Assembly: GCF_000759675.1 (NCBI RefSeq)
Contig: NZ_BAWM01000004.1
Location: 62,001 to 126,000 of the forward strand
Direction: 5' to 3'
DNA: 64,000 bases
From: Neobacillus niacini
Lineage (GTDB): Bacteria; Bacillota; Bacilli; Bacillales; Cytobacillaceae
The notes under the pieces were generated by a model. That model was not told where the DNA came from, made no database searches, and was given only the letters and a program-made list of their open reading frames with translations. Positions 22,426 to 30,989 of the stretch are shown here, piece by piece. A program made the translations under genes and the position numbers. Position 1 is the first letter of the stretch. The number at the start of each line of letters is the position of its first letter.

Positions 22426-22454
22426 ATTTTATATAATGACTGAAACCTTGTCCA
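22426..22454 (-). promoter_or_regulatory. SigA-type promoter of sucCD
   Basis: Minus strand TGGACA (22454-22449) and TAAAAT (22431-22426) are spaced 17 nt, leaving a leader of about 40 nt before sucC. Confidence 0.6.
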
Positions 22455-22512
22455 CAGTTATGTACAAAAAAATTATATTGCTCATAATATTATGAATACT
22501 CACACCCTGTAA

Positions 22513-22527
22513 ATGAAACGCTTTCAT
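22513..22527. promoter_or_regulatory. cre-like palindrome upstream of sucCD promoter
   Basis: ATGAAA-CGC-TTTCAT is a perfect inverted repeat resembling a CcpA site (TGWAARCGYTWNCW) but one base shorter in the core. It lies about 60 bp upstream of the sucCD -35. CcpA control of sucCD is known in B. subtilis; binding here is inference. Confidence 0.3.
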
Positions 22528-22564
22528 AGATTATAAAACCAAATATTAACAACTAATTATTTTT

Positions 22565-22607
22565 TAACAATAACAAAACAAGCAAAAAACAAGCTTGTTT
22601 TGTTATT
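22565..22607 (-). terminator. Terminator of rnhB
   Basis: A 15-bp stem AATAACAAAACAAGC/GCTTGTTTTGTTATT whose 5' arm includes the rnhB stop codon, AT-rich, with T-rich flanks on the minus strand. Confidence 0.7.
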
Positions 22608-23379
22608 CATGAAGCAGCATGTCCTTTATTGGTGCAAAGCTCTTCCGATGGTAAGGTGTAATGCCATGCTTTTGAATACCCTGAATATGTTCCTTTGTGC
22701 CGTACCCCATGTTGTTTTGAAAACCATATTCCGGAAATTCAGCTGATAATTCAACCATTAAACTATCTCTTGCTACTTTTGCTACGATGGAAGCTGCAGC
22801 TATAGATACACTCTTTGCATCGCCTTTTATTATAGGCTCAACTACAAAAGGGGTTTCTAGCCTCATAGCATCAACCAGCAAAATGTCTGGGTTTGGAGCT
22901 AAAAAAGCAATTGCAGCTAACATAGCCTTTTTGGTGGCCTCATAAATATTGATCGTATCAATTTCCCCTGCATCAATCTTTGCCACACTTATAGCTATTG
23001 CTTCTCTTCTAATGATTTCATTATATTCATTGCGTTTTTTTTCTGAAAGCTTTTTTGAATCATCTATACCTGGCAGAAAAAAGTCCTTTGGTAAAATAAC
23101 TGCTGCTGCCACAACCGGCCCTGCCAGCGGACCTCTGCCTACTTCATCAACACCAGCTATATATTTATAACCTTGTGCACGCCATTTGTTTTCGTAACCA
23201 TTCATTTCATTAAACTTTTCCTGCAGTTGTCTTTCTTGCTGCATTCTTCTATGCCATTTATGTATTAAATTCTGAACCCCTTTGCGTTCATCCTGTTGAA
23301 TTCTTTTGAAAATAGGGTCACTTTCTGCCTTTATGTCATTAAGCTGTTTTTCTATTTCTGCTATTGTTTGTACTTTCAT
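22603..23379 (-). CDS. rnhB: Ribonuclease HII
   Basis: Cuts RNA in RNA-DNA hybrids and removes single ribonucleotides from DNA. The 258 residues include an N-terminal extension of about 70 residues typical of Bacillus RnhB (a substrate-binding region). The catalytic D-E-D-D set lies in IAGVDEVGRGPLAGPVV, the DSKKLSEKKR helix and LLVDAM. KGDAKSVSIAAASIVAKVARD is conserved. The start is the ATG at 23379 (GGGTGAAG upstream). The open frame continues 68 codons into the palindromic repeat and that extension is an artefact. Confidence 0.95.
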   Translation of the reverse strand: MKVQTIAEIEKQLNDIKAESDPIFKRIQQDERKGVQNLIHKWHRRMQQERQLQEKFNEMNGYENKWRAQGYKYIAGVDEVGRGPLAGPVVAAAVILPKDFFLPGIDDSKKLSEKKRNEYNEIIRREAIAISVAKIDAGEIDTINIYEATKKAMLAAIAFLAPNPDILLVDAMRLETPFVVEPIIKGDAKSVSIAAASIVAKVARDSLMVELSAEFPEYGFQNNMGYGTKEHIQGIQKHGITPYHRKSFAPIKDMLLHE

Positions 23380-23439
23380 TTTCTTCACCCGTTGTAAATG
23401 ATACCTTCTCCAGCGTTTAATTACAATGACCAATAATAA

Positions 23440-23675
23440 ACAAAAGTCTCTGTTAAACTTGGCTGCTGATTTCCGTTCCAGACCGTACTGGGGAGCCTCC
23501 TCGGCGCTTAAGCGCGTGTGGGGACCCAAACCCCGTACTCCCTTGCACGACATTGATTTACATCCTTGAATCCGCCCACGCACGAAGAAAATGCGATATC
23601 ATTTTCGAGGAGTCTCGCTCCTTCCTCTCCAATCAACATAATGGCAAAATTAACAATTGTCTTTACCATAGCAAA
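23440..23675. repeat. Long palindromic intergenic repeat, longer copy
   Basis: Lies between rnhB and rbgA in a 330-bp gap. The ends form imperfect inverted repeats: TGTTAAACTTGGCTGCTGATT at the left, and on the other strand TGTTAATTTTGCC...GTTGATTGG at the right. The interior carries GAGCCTCCTCGGCGCTTAAGCGC and GAGGAGTCTCGCTCCTTCCTC, GC-richer than the surroundings. I recognise these words from a dispersed Bacillaceae repeat. The element at 12051-12126 is a short form of it. It forms the spurious N-terminal extension of the rnhB frame. Confidence 0.75.
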
Positions 23676-23704
23676 CAAAAAAACTCACCGTATGGAGAGT
23701 TTGT
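23676..23704 (-). terminator. Terminator of rbgA
   Basis: Minus-strand stem AAACTC-T-CC/GG-T-GAGTTT (one mismatch) followed by a TTTTTTT run, just after the rbgA stop and abutting the long repeat. Confidence 0.75.
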
Positions 23705-23709
23705 TTTGT

Positions 23710-24585
23710 TTATTTATTTTCAGAGTCATCTATAAAATCCCTAGGTCGTTCAAAGGTCAGTCGACCAAATTTCTCCGATCTAATTTCCCGTATGACTAGC
23801 TCTGACACTTTATCATAATCAACTATCCCCCCAGATCCGAGACAGCCTCTAAGCTCTCCTATTTGGTCAAACATTTCGACCACGTTTTCAGGAACATATT
23901 CAAGCTTATACCGTTCCTTAAGTCTCTCAGGATAATGCTCTTCTAAGAACTTAAGTGAAAAGATAACTAGGTCTTGTAAATTTAGGAGAGTGTCTTTAAT
24001 TGCACCCGTCACAGCCAGCTTTTTTCCAACCTCTTGGTCTTCAAACTTTGGCCAAAGTATCCCGGGAGTATCTAACAATTCTAACTCTTTACCCACTTTA
24101 ATCCACTGTTGGGCTTTTGTTACTCCTGGTGTATTTCCTGTCTTTGCAATATTTTTCTTTGCGAGTCGATTAATTAATGTTGATTTTCCTGCATTAGGGA
24201 TTCCTACAATCATCGCACGAATTGCCCTTGGGTTGACAACACCCTTTGCTCTTAAACGATCAAATTTTTCCTTTAGGATTTCATGAGATGCCTGAACAAT
24301 TTCCTTCATTCCCTCTCCAGCTTGAGAGTTGATGGCTAGTGCTTTAATCCCTCTATCTGCAAAATGGGCAATCCACTCTTTTGTAATGGCTTTATCTGCC
24401 ATATCCGCTTTATTTAAGAGGACCAGCCTTGGTTTATGCTGAATAATTTCATCAATCATCGGATTGCGTGAAGAATAGGGAATTCTTGCATCCACTAATT
24501 CATAGATAATATCTACTAGTTTTAATTTTTCCGTGACCTCTCTTCGAGCTTTTGCCATATGGCCTGGAAACCATTGGATTGTCAA
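23710..24585 (-). CDS. rbgA: Ribosome biogenesis GTPase A
   Basis: Circularly permuted GTPase required for late 50S assembly (incorporation of L16 and others). It is 291 residues. The order of G motifs is permuted: NKAD (G4) near residue 55, G5 SQAG, then P-loop GIPNAGKST, then DTPGI (G3). The N-terminal [15 protein letters not shown] is the family hallmark. The start is TTG, 8 nt behind AGGAGG; the GTG three codons earlier overlaps the ribosome site and is rejected. It is 18 bp after lepB. Confidence 0.96.
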   Translation of the reverse strand: MTIQWFPGHMAKARREVTEKLKLVDIIYELVDARIPYSSRNPMIDEIIQHKPRLVLLNKADMADKAITKEWIAHFADRGIKALAINSQAGEGMKEIVQASHEILKEKFDRLRAKGVVNPRAIRAMIVGIPNAGKSTLINRLAKKNIAKTGNTPGVTKAQQWIKVGKELELLDTPGILWPKFEDQEVGKKLAVTGAIKDTLLNLQDLVIFSLKFLEEHYPERLKERYKLEYVPENVVEMFDQIGELRGCLGSGGIVDYDKVSELVIREIRSEKFGRLTFERPRDFIDDSENK

Positions 24586-24603
24586 AGCAGTCACCTCCTA
24601 AAT

Positions 24604-25155
24604 CTATTTCACGATGTGTGCATCTTTTAATGGCCAGTATACAATACTTGTATTACCGATTATTTTGTCCATTGCAATGGTTCCGATGTGCCTGCTATCC
24701 TTGCTGAAACGGCGGTTATCGCCCATTACGAACAATTCACCCTCTGGGACAGTTTTTGTACCTACAGGTGTTTCTTCAAGAGTAAAAGGATCGGTTAGAG
24801 GTCCTTCCACTTTCTGCTTATATTCATCCAAATATGGTTCCTCATATGGCTTACCATTTACATATAGAATATCATCTTTATATTCGATACGGTCACCCGG
24901 AAGCCCAATTACTCTTTTAATGTAATCCTTCTGTTCAGGAGCATGAAAGACGATAATATCAAACCGTTTTGGTTCACCTATATTATAGCTTAGCTTGTTA
25001 ACTATCATACGGTCTTGGTGTTGTAACGTTGGCATCATGGATAGCCCGTCTACAACAATTGGTGCAAAAAGAAAGTAACGAATGACAGCTGCGAGTGCAA
25101 CAGCAATTAAAAGTGCCTTCGTCCATTCCCAAAGTTCATTTTTCTTTTTTATCAT
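24604..25155 (-). CDS. lepB: Type I signal peptidase
   Basis: Membrane-anchored Ser/Lys protease that releases secreted proteins from their signal peptides. It is 183 residues. A single N-terminal membrane anchor is at about 12-30. Ser39 is in DGLSMMPTL, Lys80 in DYIKRVIGLPGD, and the box GDNRRFSKDSRHIG is near residue 145. The size fits SipS/SipT-type enzymes. A signal peptidase between rplS and rbgA is found in B. cereus-type genomes but not at this place in B. subtilis, as I recall. Which sip paralogue it is cannot be decided. Confidence 0.95.
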   Translation of the reverse strand: MIKKKNELWEWTKALLIAVALAAVIRYFLFAPIVVDGLSMMPTLQHQDRMIVNKLSYNIGEPKRFDIIVFHAPEQKDYIKRVIGLPGDRIEYKDDILYVNGKPYEEPYLDEYKQKVEGPLTDPFTLEETPVGTKTVPEGELFVMGDNRRFSKDSRHIGTIAMDKIIGNTSIVYWPLKDAHIVK

Positions 25156-25293
25156 GTCTTGTCCCCGCCAATCAGAAAAAAATGTGTGCTATCATCTTAT
25201 TTTACATAAAAATTGTATATTAAACACGTGGGGGCTGAACTTTTTAACCAAACTTTAATATTACTATTCTTACTGCGAGATAATAAGATATGT

Positions 25294-25326
25294 ACGAAAA
25301 AAGAGCTTGCAGAGCAAGCTCTTTCT
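25294..25326 (-). terminator. Rho-independent terminator of rplS
   Basis: A perfect 11-bp stem AAAGAGCTTGC/GCAAGCTCTTT with a 3-nt loop and T6 tail on the minus strand. It separates rplS from lepB. Confidence 0.92.
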
Positions 25327-25330
25327 TTTA

Positions 25331-25784
<454 letters not shown>

Positions 25785-25790
25785 AGAAGT

Positions 25791-25819
25791 ATCATACCAT
25801 AAAAGCCATCTCCATGCAA
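25791..25819 (-). promoter_or_regulatory. Promoter of rplS
   Basis: Minus strand TTGCAT (25819-25814), 17-nt spacer, TATGAT (25796-25791), with TGG directly before the -10 giving an extended -10. It overlaps the trmD-rplS boundary. Confidence 0.65.
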
Positions 25820-25822
25820 TAA

Positions 25823-26566
25823 CTACTCGTATTCTTTTTTTATTTCATTAAGCCATTTTTCCTGTTCATTGCTCAATTCGATTTTTTCTAATAAGTCAGG
25901 ACGCCTTAGGAATGTTCTTCGTAAAGCTTCTTTGTTTCGCCACTCTTCGATTAATTTATGATTACCTTGAAGGAGGACCTCCGGAACCTTCATTCCTCGA
26001 AAATCAGAAGGCCTTGTGTAATGAGGGTGCTCCAATAGTCCTGTACTAAATGAATCTTTCATATGTGATTCTTCGTTTCCTAAAACTTCTGGCAAAAGAC
26101 GGACGACACTATCAATCACCACCATTGCTCCAAGCTCTCCGCCAGTTAAGACATAATCACCGATCGAAATTTCATCCGTTACTACATGTTCTCGTATTCT
26201 TTCATCATAGCCCTCATAATGACCGCATACGAAAATAAGATGCGAGGCACCCGCTAATTCCTCTGCAGTCTTTTGGTCATAACGTTTTCCTTGAGGGCAA
26301 AGTAGAATCACTCTTGTCCGGTTACTTTCTGCTTGTTCCTTTAAAGCAGCAACTGCATCGAATAGCGGTTGCGCCTTTAAAACCATACCTGCTCCTCCAC
26401 CATAGGGATAGTCATCAACTGTCTGATGTTTATTATCCGCATATTCTCGGAAATTGACAACATTATATTGAACAGCAGATTTCTCAGCTGCCTTGTTTAA
26501 AATGGAATGTCCAAAAACACCTGCAAACATTTCAGGAAATAACGTAAGTACATCTATTTTCATCAT
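25823..26566 (-). CDS. trmD: tRNA (guanine-37-N1) methyltransferase
   Basis: SPOUT-class enzyme that methylates G37 next to the anticodon and prevents frameshifting. It is 247 residues. [13 protein letters not shown] is the standard N-terminus. The knot region carries [27 protein letters not shown] and the SAM-binding [32 protein letters not shown]. Two tandem ATGs (26566 and 26563) overlap the rimM stop (ATGATG). Together with rimM it forms the usual rpsP-khpA-ylqD-rimM-trmD cluster. Confidence 0.97.
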   Translation of the reverse strand: MMKIDVLTLFPEMFAGVFGHSILNKAAEKSAVQYNVVNFREYADNKHQTVDDYPYGGGAGMVLKAQPLFDAVAALKEQAESNRTRVILLCPQGKRYDQKTAEELAGASHLIFVCGHYEGYDERIREHVVTDEISIGDYVLTGGELGAMVVIDSVVRLLPEVLGNEESHMKDSFSTGLLEHPHYTRPSDFRGMKVPEVLLQGNHKLIEEWRNKEALRRTFLRRPDLLEKIELSNEQEKWLNEIKKEYE

Positions 26567-27081
26567 GGAAGCAACCCTTCCATTGGTTCAATTAAAATGA
26601 CCTTTTCCTTAACATCGACTTTTTTCACAACATCTTGAATATAAGGAATCAATATTTCCTTGCCAGCAGGTGATTTAATTACCCATACATCATTAGCGCC
26701 GGGGGATAGAATCTCCGTAACCTTACCAATTTCCGCACCACTAGTCGTAGCCACTAGACATCCGATAATCTCATGGTAATAATACTCATCTTCATCCAGA
26801 TTACCAAGCTGCGATTCTGGGACCTTAAGGATTCCATCCCTAAACTTTTCAACCTCATTGATATTTTCTAACCCTTCAAAGGTTAGAAGATTAAAATTCT
26901 TGTGAGTACGGTGGGTTTTTACCTTTAATTCGATAGGCTTGTTAGAACCTGGCATAAACAAATACAAGATATTCCCCACTTTGTAACGTTGCTCAGGGAA
27001 ATCAGTTTTTGAAATTACCCTAACTTCGCCTCTAATTCCATGGGTATTAACGATCTTGCCAACATTAAACCACTTATCCAT
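26563..27081 (-). CDS. rimM: 16S rRNA processing protein RimM
   Basis: Assists maturation of the 30S head by binding S19. It is 172 residues. [21 protein letters not shown] is conserved at the N-terminus (RimM barrel). The C-terminal PRC barrel holds [21 protein letters not shown] and NDVWVIKSP. The ATG at 27081 follows AGAGGTGA; the in-frame GTG four codons earlier lies inside that ribosome site. The stop overlaps trmD. Confidence 0.95.
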   Translation of the reverse strand: MDKWFNVGKIVNTHGIRGEVRVISKTDFPEQRYKVGNILYLFMPGSNKPIELKVKTHRTHKNFNLLTFEGLENINEVEKFRDGILKVPESQLGNLDEDEYYYHEIIGCLVATTSGAEIGKVTEILSPGANDVWVIKSPAGKEILIPYIQDVVKKVDVKEKVILIEPMEGLLP

Positions 27082-27095
27082 CCTGTTCGTCACCT

Positions 27096-27482
27096 CTATC
27101 TAATTTCCTCTATTATGCCATCTTTAATGATGATTGTAGACTGCCCCATTACTTCATCCCAATTATCGCCAACTTTTATTTCAACTAGGGCTTGTACTTC
27201 TTTTTCCTTTAATTCACTGCCTAATGGTAGCATATGTAATTGTTCAATTTGAAACTCATAAAGCTTTTCTTTATCATGTCGTTTTTGCAATTCTTTTTCA
27301 AAGTGATTTTTAAGTACGCTTGATTGATACTTTTTTGCTTTTTCTAACTTTTTTAATTCAAATTGAAGCTGCTCAAATTCTTTTTGCATCTGCAGCTTAC
27401 CTGCAAAATATTTATCAAGCAGTTTTTGTTTGCTCTTTTCTGTTAAGATTTGCTTCACGATAACAGTTTGAATCAATTGCAT
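27096..27482 (-). CDS. ylqD: YlqD family protein, function unknown
   Basis: A 128-residue, highly charged protein. Residues about 20-75 form a predicted coiled coil ([20 protein letters not shown] and following). The C-terminal part has a small beta-rich region with [19 protein letters not shown]. The position between khpA and rimM matches B. subtilis ylqD, and the N-terminus [15 protein letters not shown] supports it. No catalytic motif is seen. Association with RNA or ribosome factors is suggested only by its neighbours. Confidence 0.85.
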   Translation of the reverse strand: MQLIQTVIVKQILTEKSKQKLLDKYFAGKLQMQKEFEQLQFELKKLEKAKKYQSSVLKNHFEKELQKRHDKEKLYEFQIEQLHMLPLGSELKEKEVQALVEIKVGDNWDEVMGQSTIIIKDGIIEEIR

Positions 27483-27518
27483 AAAATTCCGGCCTCCTTA
27501 AAGCATCTGTTTTCTGAT

Positions 27519-27552
27519 AGCAAAAAAGGGAGGAATTTCATTCCTCCCTTTC
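27519..27552 (-). terminator. Strong hairpin between khpA and ylqD
   Basis: A perfect 12-bp stem AAAGGGAGGAAT/ATTCCTCCCTTT with a 3-nt loop and T6 on the minus strand. It divides rpsP-khpA from ylqD-rimM-trmD and should let r-protein S16 be made in excess. Confidence 0.9.
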
Positions 27553-27568
27553 ATCTAGATGCAAAAAG

Positions 27569-27799
27569 CTATTCACCAATTTCTAGAAAAATTTTCTTTT
27601 GTTGTGAAGATCCTGCTGCATATACAACAGTCCTTATGGCCTTTGCAACACGCCCTTGCTTTCCAATCACCTTTCCCATGTCTGTCTTATTAACAGTAAG
27701 GTGATAAGTGATTCGTTGATCCTCTTCGTTGACATTAACAAGAACATCTTCGGGAAAATCAACAAGGGGCTTTACAATCGTTTCAATTAATTGCTTCAT
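27569..27799 (-). CDS. khpA: KH-domain RNA-binding protein KhpA (YlqC)
   Basis: 76 residues forming essentially one type II KH domain with the RNA-gripping loop GKQGRVAK (GxxG). In related Gram-positives KhpA pairs with KhpB/Jag and affects cell elongation and small-RNA biology. It is 5 bp after rpsP and certainly co-transcribed with it. Confidence 0.95.
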   Translation of the reverse strand: MKQLIETIVKPLVDFPEDVLVNVNEEDQRITYHLTVNKTDMGKVIGKQGRVAKAIRTVVYAAGSSQQKKIFLEIGE

Positions 27800-27804
27800 A
27801 GCAA

Positions 27805-28077
27805 TTACTTGCTAAGCTTAGCATTATGGAATTTTTCCATGATGCCTTGGTTTGAGAAAAGGTTACGAACTGTATCAGATGGCTTAGCACCATCTTGTAA
27901 CCATTTAAGAACTAGATCTTCGTTGATTTGAACTTGAGCTGGTTGAGCAACCGGATTGTAAGTTCCAACAACTTCGATATAACGTCCATCACGTGGTGAA
28001 CGAGAATCTGCTACTACGATACGATAAAAAGGAGTTTTCTTTGCTCCCATACGCTTTAAACGAATTTTTACTGCCAT
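27805..28077 (-). CDS. rpsP: 30S ribosomal protein S16
   Basis: 90 residues, standard length. [32 protein letters not shown] is the textbook N-terminal half. The start follows GGAGGTG at spacing 10; the 11 additional upstream codons are rejected. A good promoter lies 40-68 nt upstream. Confidence 0.98.
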   Translation of the reverse strand: MAVKIRLKRMGAKKTPFYRIVVADSRSPRDGRYIEVVGTYNPVAQPAQVQINEDLVLKWLQDGAKPSDTVRNLFSNQGIMEKFHNAKLSK

Positions 28078-28116
28078 TTTAAATAAGCACCTCCGAATAG
28101 TTTCACACAAGATAGT

Positions 28117-28145
28117 ATATTATCAATTATTAATTCATTTGTAAA
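28117..28145 (-). promoter_or_regulatory. Promoter of the rpsP cluster
   Basis: Minus strand TTTACA (28145-28140), 17-nt spacer, TAATAT (28122-28117). The -35 is one arm of a 7-bp inverted repeat TGTAAAG/CTTTACA spanning 28140-28161, which may be chance or a weak ffh terminator. Confidence 0.7.
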
Positions 28146-28195
28146 GTGTTTTTTCTTTACAGTAGTATTGCCAATTTCATACAAGTTAAAACATG

Positions 28196-29548
28196 TTAGA
28201 AAGGCTTGAACGGAAATTTAAATCCGCCTTTTTTCTTTCCTTTTTGCTGCATTCCTGTCATTTGCTTCATCATCTTTTTCATGTCTTCAAACTGTTTTAA
28301 TAAGCGGTTTACTTCGGGTACGGTTCTGCCGCTTCCTTTTGCAATCCTTCTTTTACGGTTTGAATTCAAAATTTCTGGATGACTCTTTTCTTCTTTGGTC
28401 ATGGACCGTATGATTGCTTCAACGTGTGCAATTTGCTTCTCTTCGATTTGAATATTGTTCAAACCTTTAATTTTGTTTGCACCTGGCATCATTTTCAATA
28501 ATTCATCAAGTGGTCCTAAATTACGAACTTGTCCGAGTTGATCCAAAAAGTCATCAAGCGTAAATGACGCTGTCCGCATTTTCTGTTCAAGCTCTTTTGC
28601 CTTTTCTTCATCAACATTTGCCTGCGCTTTCTCAATAAGGGTAAGGACGTCACCCATACCAAGAATTCTAGAGGCCATCCGTTCAGGATGAAAAGGTTCA
28701 ATGGCGTCCATTTTTTCCCCTAGACCGACAAACTTAATAGGTGTCTGCGTAACAGCACGAATGGACAGCGCAGCTCCGCCTCGTGTGTCACCGTCAAGCT
28801 TTGTTAAGACAACCCCAGTCAAACCAAGCTGTTCATTAAAGCTTTGGGAAACATTAACAGCGTCTTGACCAGTCATTGCATCAACAACGAGAAAGATTTC
28901 ATCTGGTTTCGTAAGCTCTTTAATATCCTTTAGCTCGCCCATTAGGTTTTCGTCCACATGCAAACGTCCAGCTGTATCGATTAGGACATAATCATGATGT
29001 TCTTCTTTTGCTTTTGCAATGGCTTGCTTAGCAATTTCTACTGGGCTTACTTGATCACCAAGGGAAAATACAGGCATATCCAATTGTTTACCAAGGGTTT
29101 GAAGCTGCTTAATCGCAGCAGGACGATAAATATCGGCTGCTACTAGCATTGGCTTACGATTATACTTTTTACGAAGCAGGTTAGCAAGCTTTCCTGTCGT
29201 GGTCGTTTTACCAGCACCCTGTAATCCAACCATCATAATCACAGTAGGAGGACGATTTGATGCCGCAATCTTACTTTGCTCACCGCCCATTAATTCGGTC
29301 AGTTCTTCATTAACAATTTTTATGATTTGCTGACCTGGGGTTAAGCTTTTTAGCACTTCTTGTCCTACTGCACGGTCGCTGACTTTTTTCACAAAATCTT
29401 TGACGACCTTAAAATTAACGTCTGCCTCTAATAAAGCGAGGCGGACTTCACGCATCATTTCTTTTACATCCGCTTCATTTACCTTTCCTTTTCCACGGAT
29501 TTTTTGAATCGTATTCTGCAGTCGGTCGGCTAATCCTTCAAATGCCAT
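28196..29548 (-). CDS. ffh: Signal recognition particle GTPase Ffh
   Basis: SRP54 homologue that binds signal peptides and the small SRP RNA. It is 450 residues. The N domain helices are followed by the G domain: GLQGAGKTTTTGKL near residue 107, DTAGRLHVDE, TKLDGDTRGGAAL. The C-terminal M domain is methionine-rich (MKKMMKQMTGMQQ). The ATG lies 8 nt behind GGAGG. It is 12 bp after ylxM, forming the ylxM-ffh pair. Confidence 0.98.
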   Translation of the reverse strand: MAFEGLADRLQNTIQKIRGKGKVNEADVKEMMREVRLALLEADVNFKVVKDFVKKVSDRAVGQEVLKSLTPGQQIIKIVNEELTELMGGEQSKIAASNRPPTVIMMVGLQGAGKTTTTGKLANLLRKKYNRKPMLVAADIYRPAAIKQLQTLGKQLDMPVFSLGDQVSPVEIAKQAIAKAKEEHHDYVLIDTAGRLHVDENLMGELKDIKELTKPDEIFLVVDAMTGQDAVNVSQSFNEQLGLTGVVLTKLDGDTRGGAALSIRAVTQTPIKFVGLGEKMDAIEPFHPERMASRILGMGDVLTLIEKAQANVDEEKAKELEQKMRTASFTLDDFLDQLGQVRNLGPLDELLKMMPGANKIKGLNNIQIEEKQIAHVEAIIRSMTKEEKSHPEILNSNRKRRIAKGSGRTVPEVNRLLKQFEDMKKMMKQMTGMQQKGKKKGGFKFPFKPF

Positions 29549-29560
29549 TAATGCCGCCTC

Positions 29561-29893
29561 CTAATCTAATTTCTCAAGCTCGGCAACCACTTCCATCATT
29601 GCCTGCTTTGATGGCTGTTCTTCATTTAGCAATTCTTTTACATGCCTTAATAGTTTGCTGCGCTCTTGAAATTTCTGAAATAATAATAGCTTTTCTTCAT
29701 ACTCCTCAAGCATAGCTTCCGTACGTTTGATATTATCATATACAGCCTGACGGCTTACAGCGTACTCTTCAGCGATTTCTCCAAGTGAGTAATCATCTAA
29801 ATAATAGAGAGACATATAGCTTTGCTGCTTTGGTGTTAACAACGAATAATAGAAATCATAAAGATAATTCATTCGCGTTGTTTTTTCAAGCAT
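29561..29893 (-). CDS. ylxM: Signal recognition particle-associated protein YlxM
   Basis: 110-residue helical DNA-binding-like protein with a sigma-70 region 4 style helix-turn-helix ([24 protein letters not shown], residues about 30-53). In streptococci YlxM modulates SRP GTPase activity; a DNA role is possible but unshown. It is immediately upstream of ffh and preceded by a strong promoter. Confidence 0.93.
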   Translation of the reverse strand: MLEKTTRMNYLYDFYYSLLTPKQQSYMSLYYLDDYSLGEIAEEYAVSRQAVYDNIKRTEAMLEEYEEKLLLFQKFQERSKLLRHVKELLNEEQPSKQAMMEVVAELEKLD

Positions 29894-29935
29894 GCGTATA
29901 CCTCCCTTTGTTAAGTGAAAAGCCTTTACAAATGT

Positions 29936-29964
29936 AGTTTACACAGTCCCTTGCAGTCTGTCAA
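29936..29964 (-). promoter_or_regulatory. Strong SigA promoter of ylxM-ffh
   Basis: Consensus TTGACA (29964-29959) and TAAACT (29941-29936) with a 17-nt spacer on the minus strand, about 45 nt upstream of ylxM. Confidence 0.75.
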
Positions 29965-29979
29965 GAAAATATCTTTACA

Positions 29980-30969
29980 TCAATTTACAGCATTATCCAC
30001 CTGGTCTGCAAATAGTCCATAAACATATTGCTCTGCATTAAATTCCTGAAGATCATCCATTTTTTCACCAAGCCCAACGTATTTTACAGGAATTTTCAAC
30101 TCATTTCTAATTGCCAAGACAATCCCGCCTTTTGCCGTACCGTCTAACTTGGAAAGAACAATCCCGCTCACATTTGTTACCTCTTTAAAGGTCTTAGCCT
30201 GAATAAGTGCATTTTGACCTGTGGTTGCATCTAGAACAAGCAGAACTTCGTGTGGTGCACCAGGTACTTCTCGCTCGATTACCCTTTTTACCTTTTCAAG
30301 CTCCTTCATCAAGTTGACTTTATTTTGCAAGCGTCCCGCTGTATCACAAATCAAAATATCAACCTTCCGAGATTTCGCTGCCTTAATCGCGTCAAACATT
30401 ACTGCTGCGGGATCAGAGCCTTCTGCCTGCTTAATAACGTCAACTCCGACTCTTTCTCCCCATACTTCTAATTGTTCAATTGCTCCAGCACGGAAAGTAT
30501 CTCCAGCTGCTAATAAAACTGATTTCCCTTCACTTTTGAACTTATGACCAAGTTTACCGATTGTCGTTGTTTTTCCCACCCCATTAACACCGACAAATAA
30601 GATGACAGTAAGCCCATCCTCTTGAATATTTAATTTAGAAGATTGTTCCTCACCCGCATTGTAAATATCAACTAGCTTTTCCGATATTACACTTTGAACT
30701 TCCCGGGGGTCCTGTATATTGCGTCGTTTGACCTCCATCTTCAACTCTTCAATGAGTTTCATGACCGTATCAAAGCCTACATCTGCTTGAATTAATATTT
30801 CTTCTAATTCCTCAAAGAAATCTTCATCCACTTTCCGGTACCTGGCAACAAGGTCATTTACTTTTCCAGAGAAGTTATTTCTCGTTTTCGAAAGACCATC
30901 TTTAAATTTTTCCGTTACTGTCTCAGTTTGTTTTGTTATTTTCTCTTTTAATTTTTTAAAAAAGCTCAT
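29980..30969 (-). CDS. ftsY: SRP receptor GTPase FtsY
   Basis: Membrane-associated receptor that docks SRP-ribosome complexes. It is 329 residues, with a short acidic/basic N-terminal region (no long A domain) as in B. subtilis. G motifs: GVNGVGKTTTIGKLG, AAGDTFRAGAIEQL, DTAGRLQNK, SKLDGTAKGG. It follows smc by 20 bp; rnc-smc-ftsY is a conserved transcript. Confidence 0.98.
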   Translation of the reverse strand: MSFFKKLKEKITKQTETVTEKFKDGLSKTRNNFSGKVNDLVARYRKVDEDFFEELEEILIQADVGFDTVMKLIEELKMEVKRRNIQDPREVQSVISEKLVDIYNAGEEQSSKLNIQEDGLTVILFVGVNGVGKTTTIGKLGHKFKSEGKSVLLAAGDTFRAGAIEQLEVWGERVGVDVIKQAEGSDPAAVMFDAIKAAKSRKVDILICDTAGRLQNKVNLMKELEKVKRVIEREVPGAPHEVLLVLDATTGQNALIQAKTFKEVTNVSGIVLSKLDGTAKGGIVLAIRNELKIPVKYVGLGEKMDDLQEFNAEQYVYGLFADQVDNAVN

Positions 30970-30989
30970 TTTTCTTCACTTCCTATAAA

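Noticed and set aside
23380..23583. Possible 68-residue N-terminal extension of RNase HII
   Set aside because: It is translated from the palindromic repeat; family length and the ATG at 23379 fit the shorter protein.
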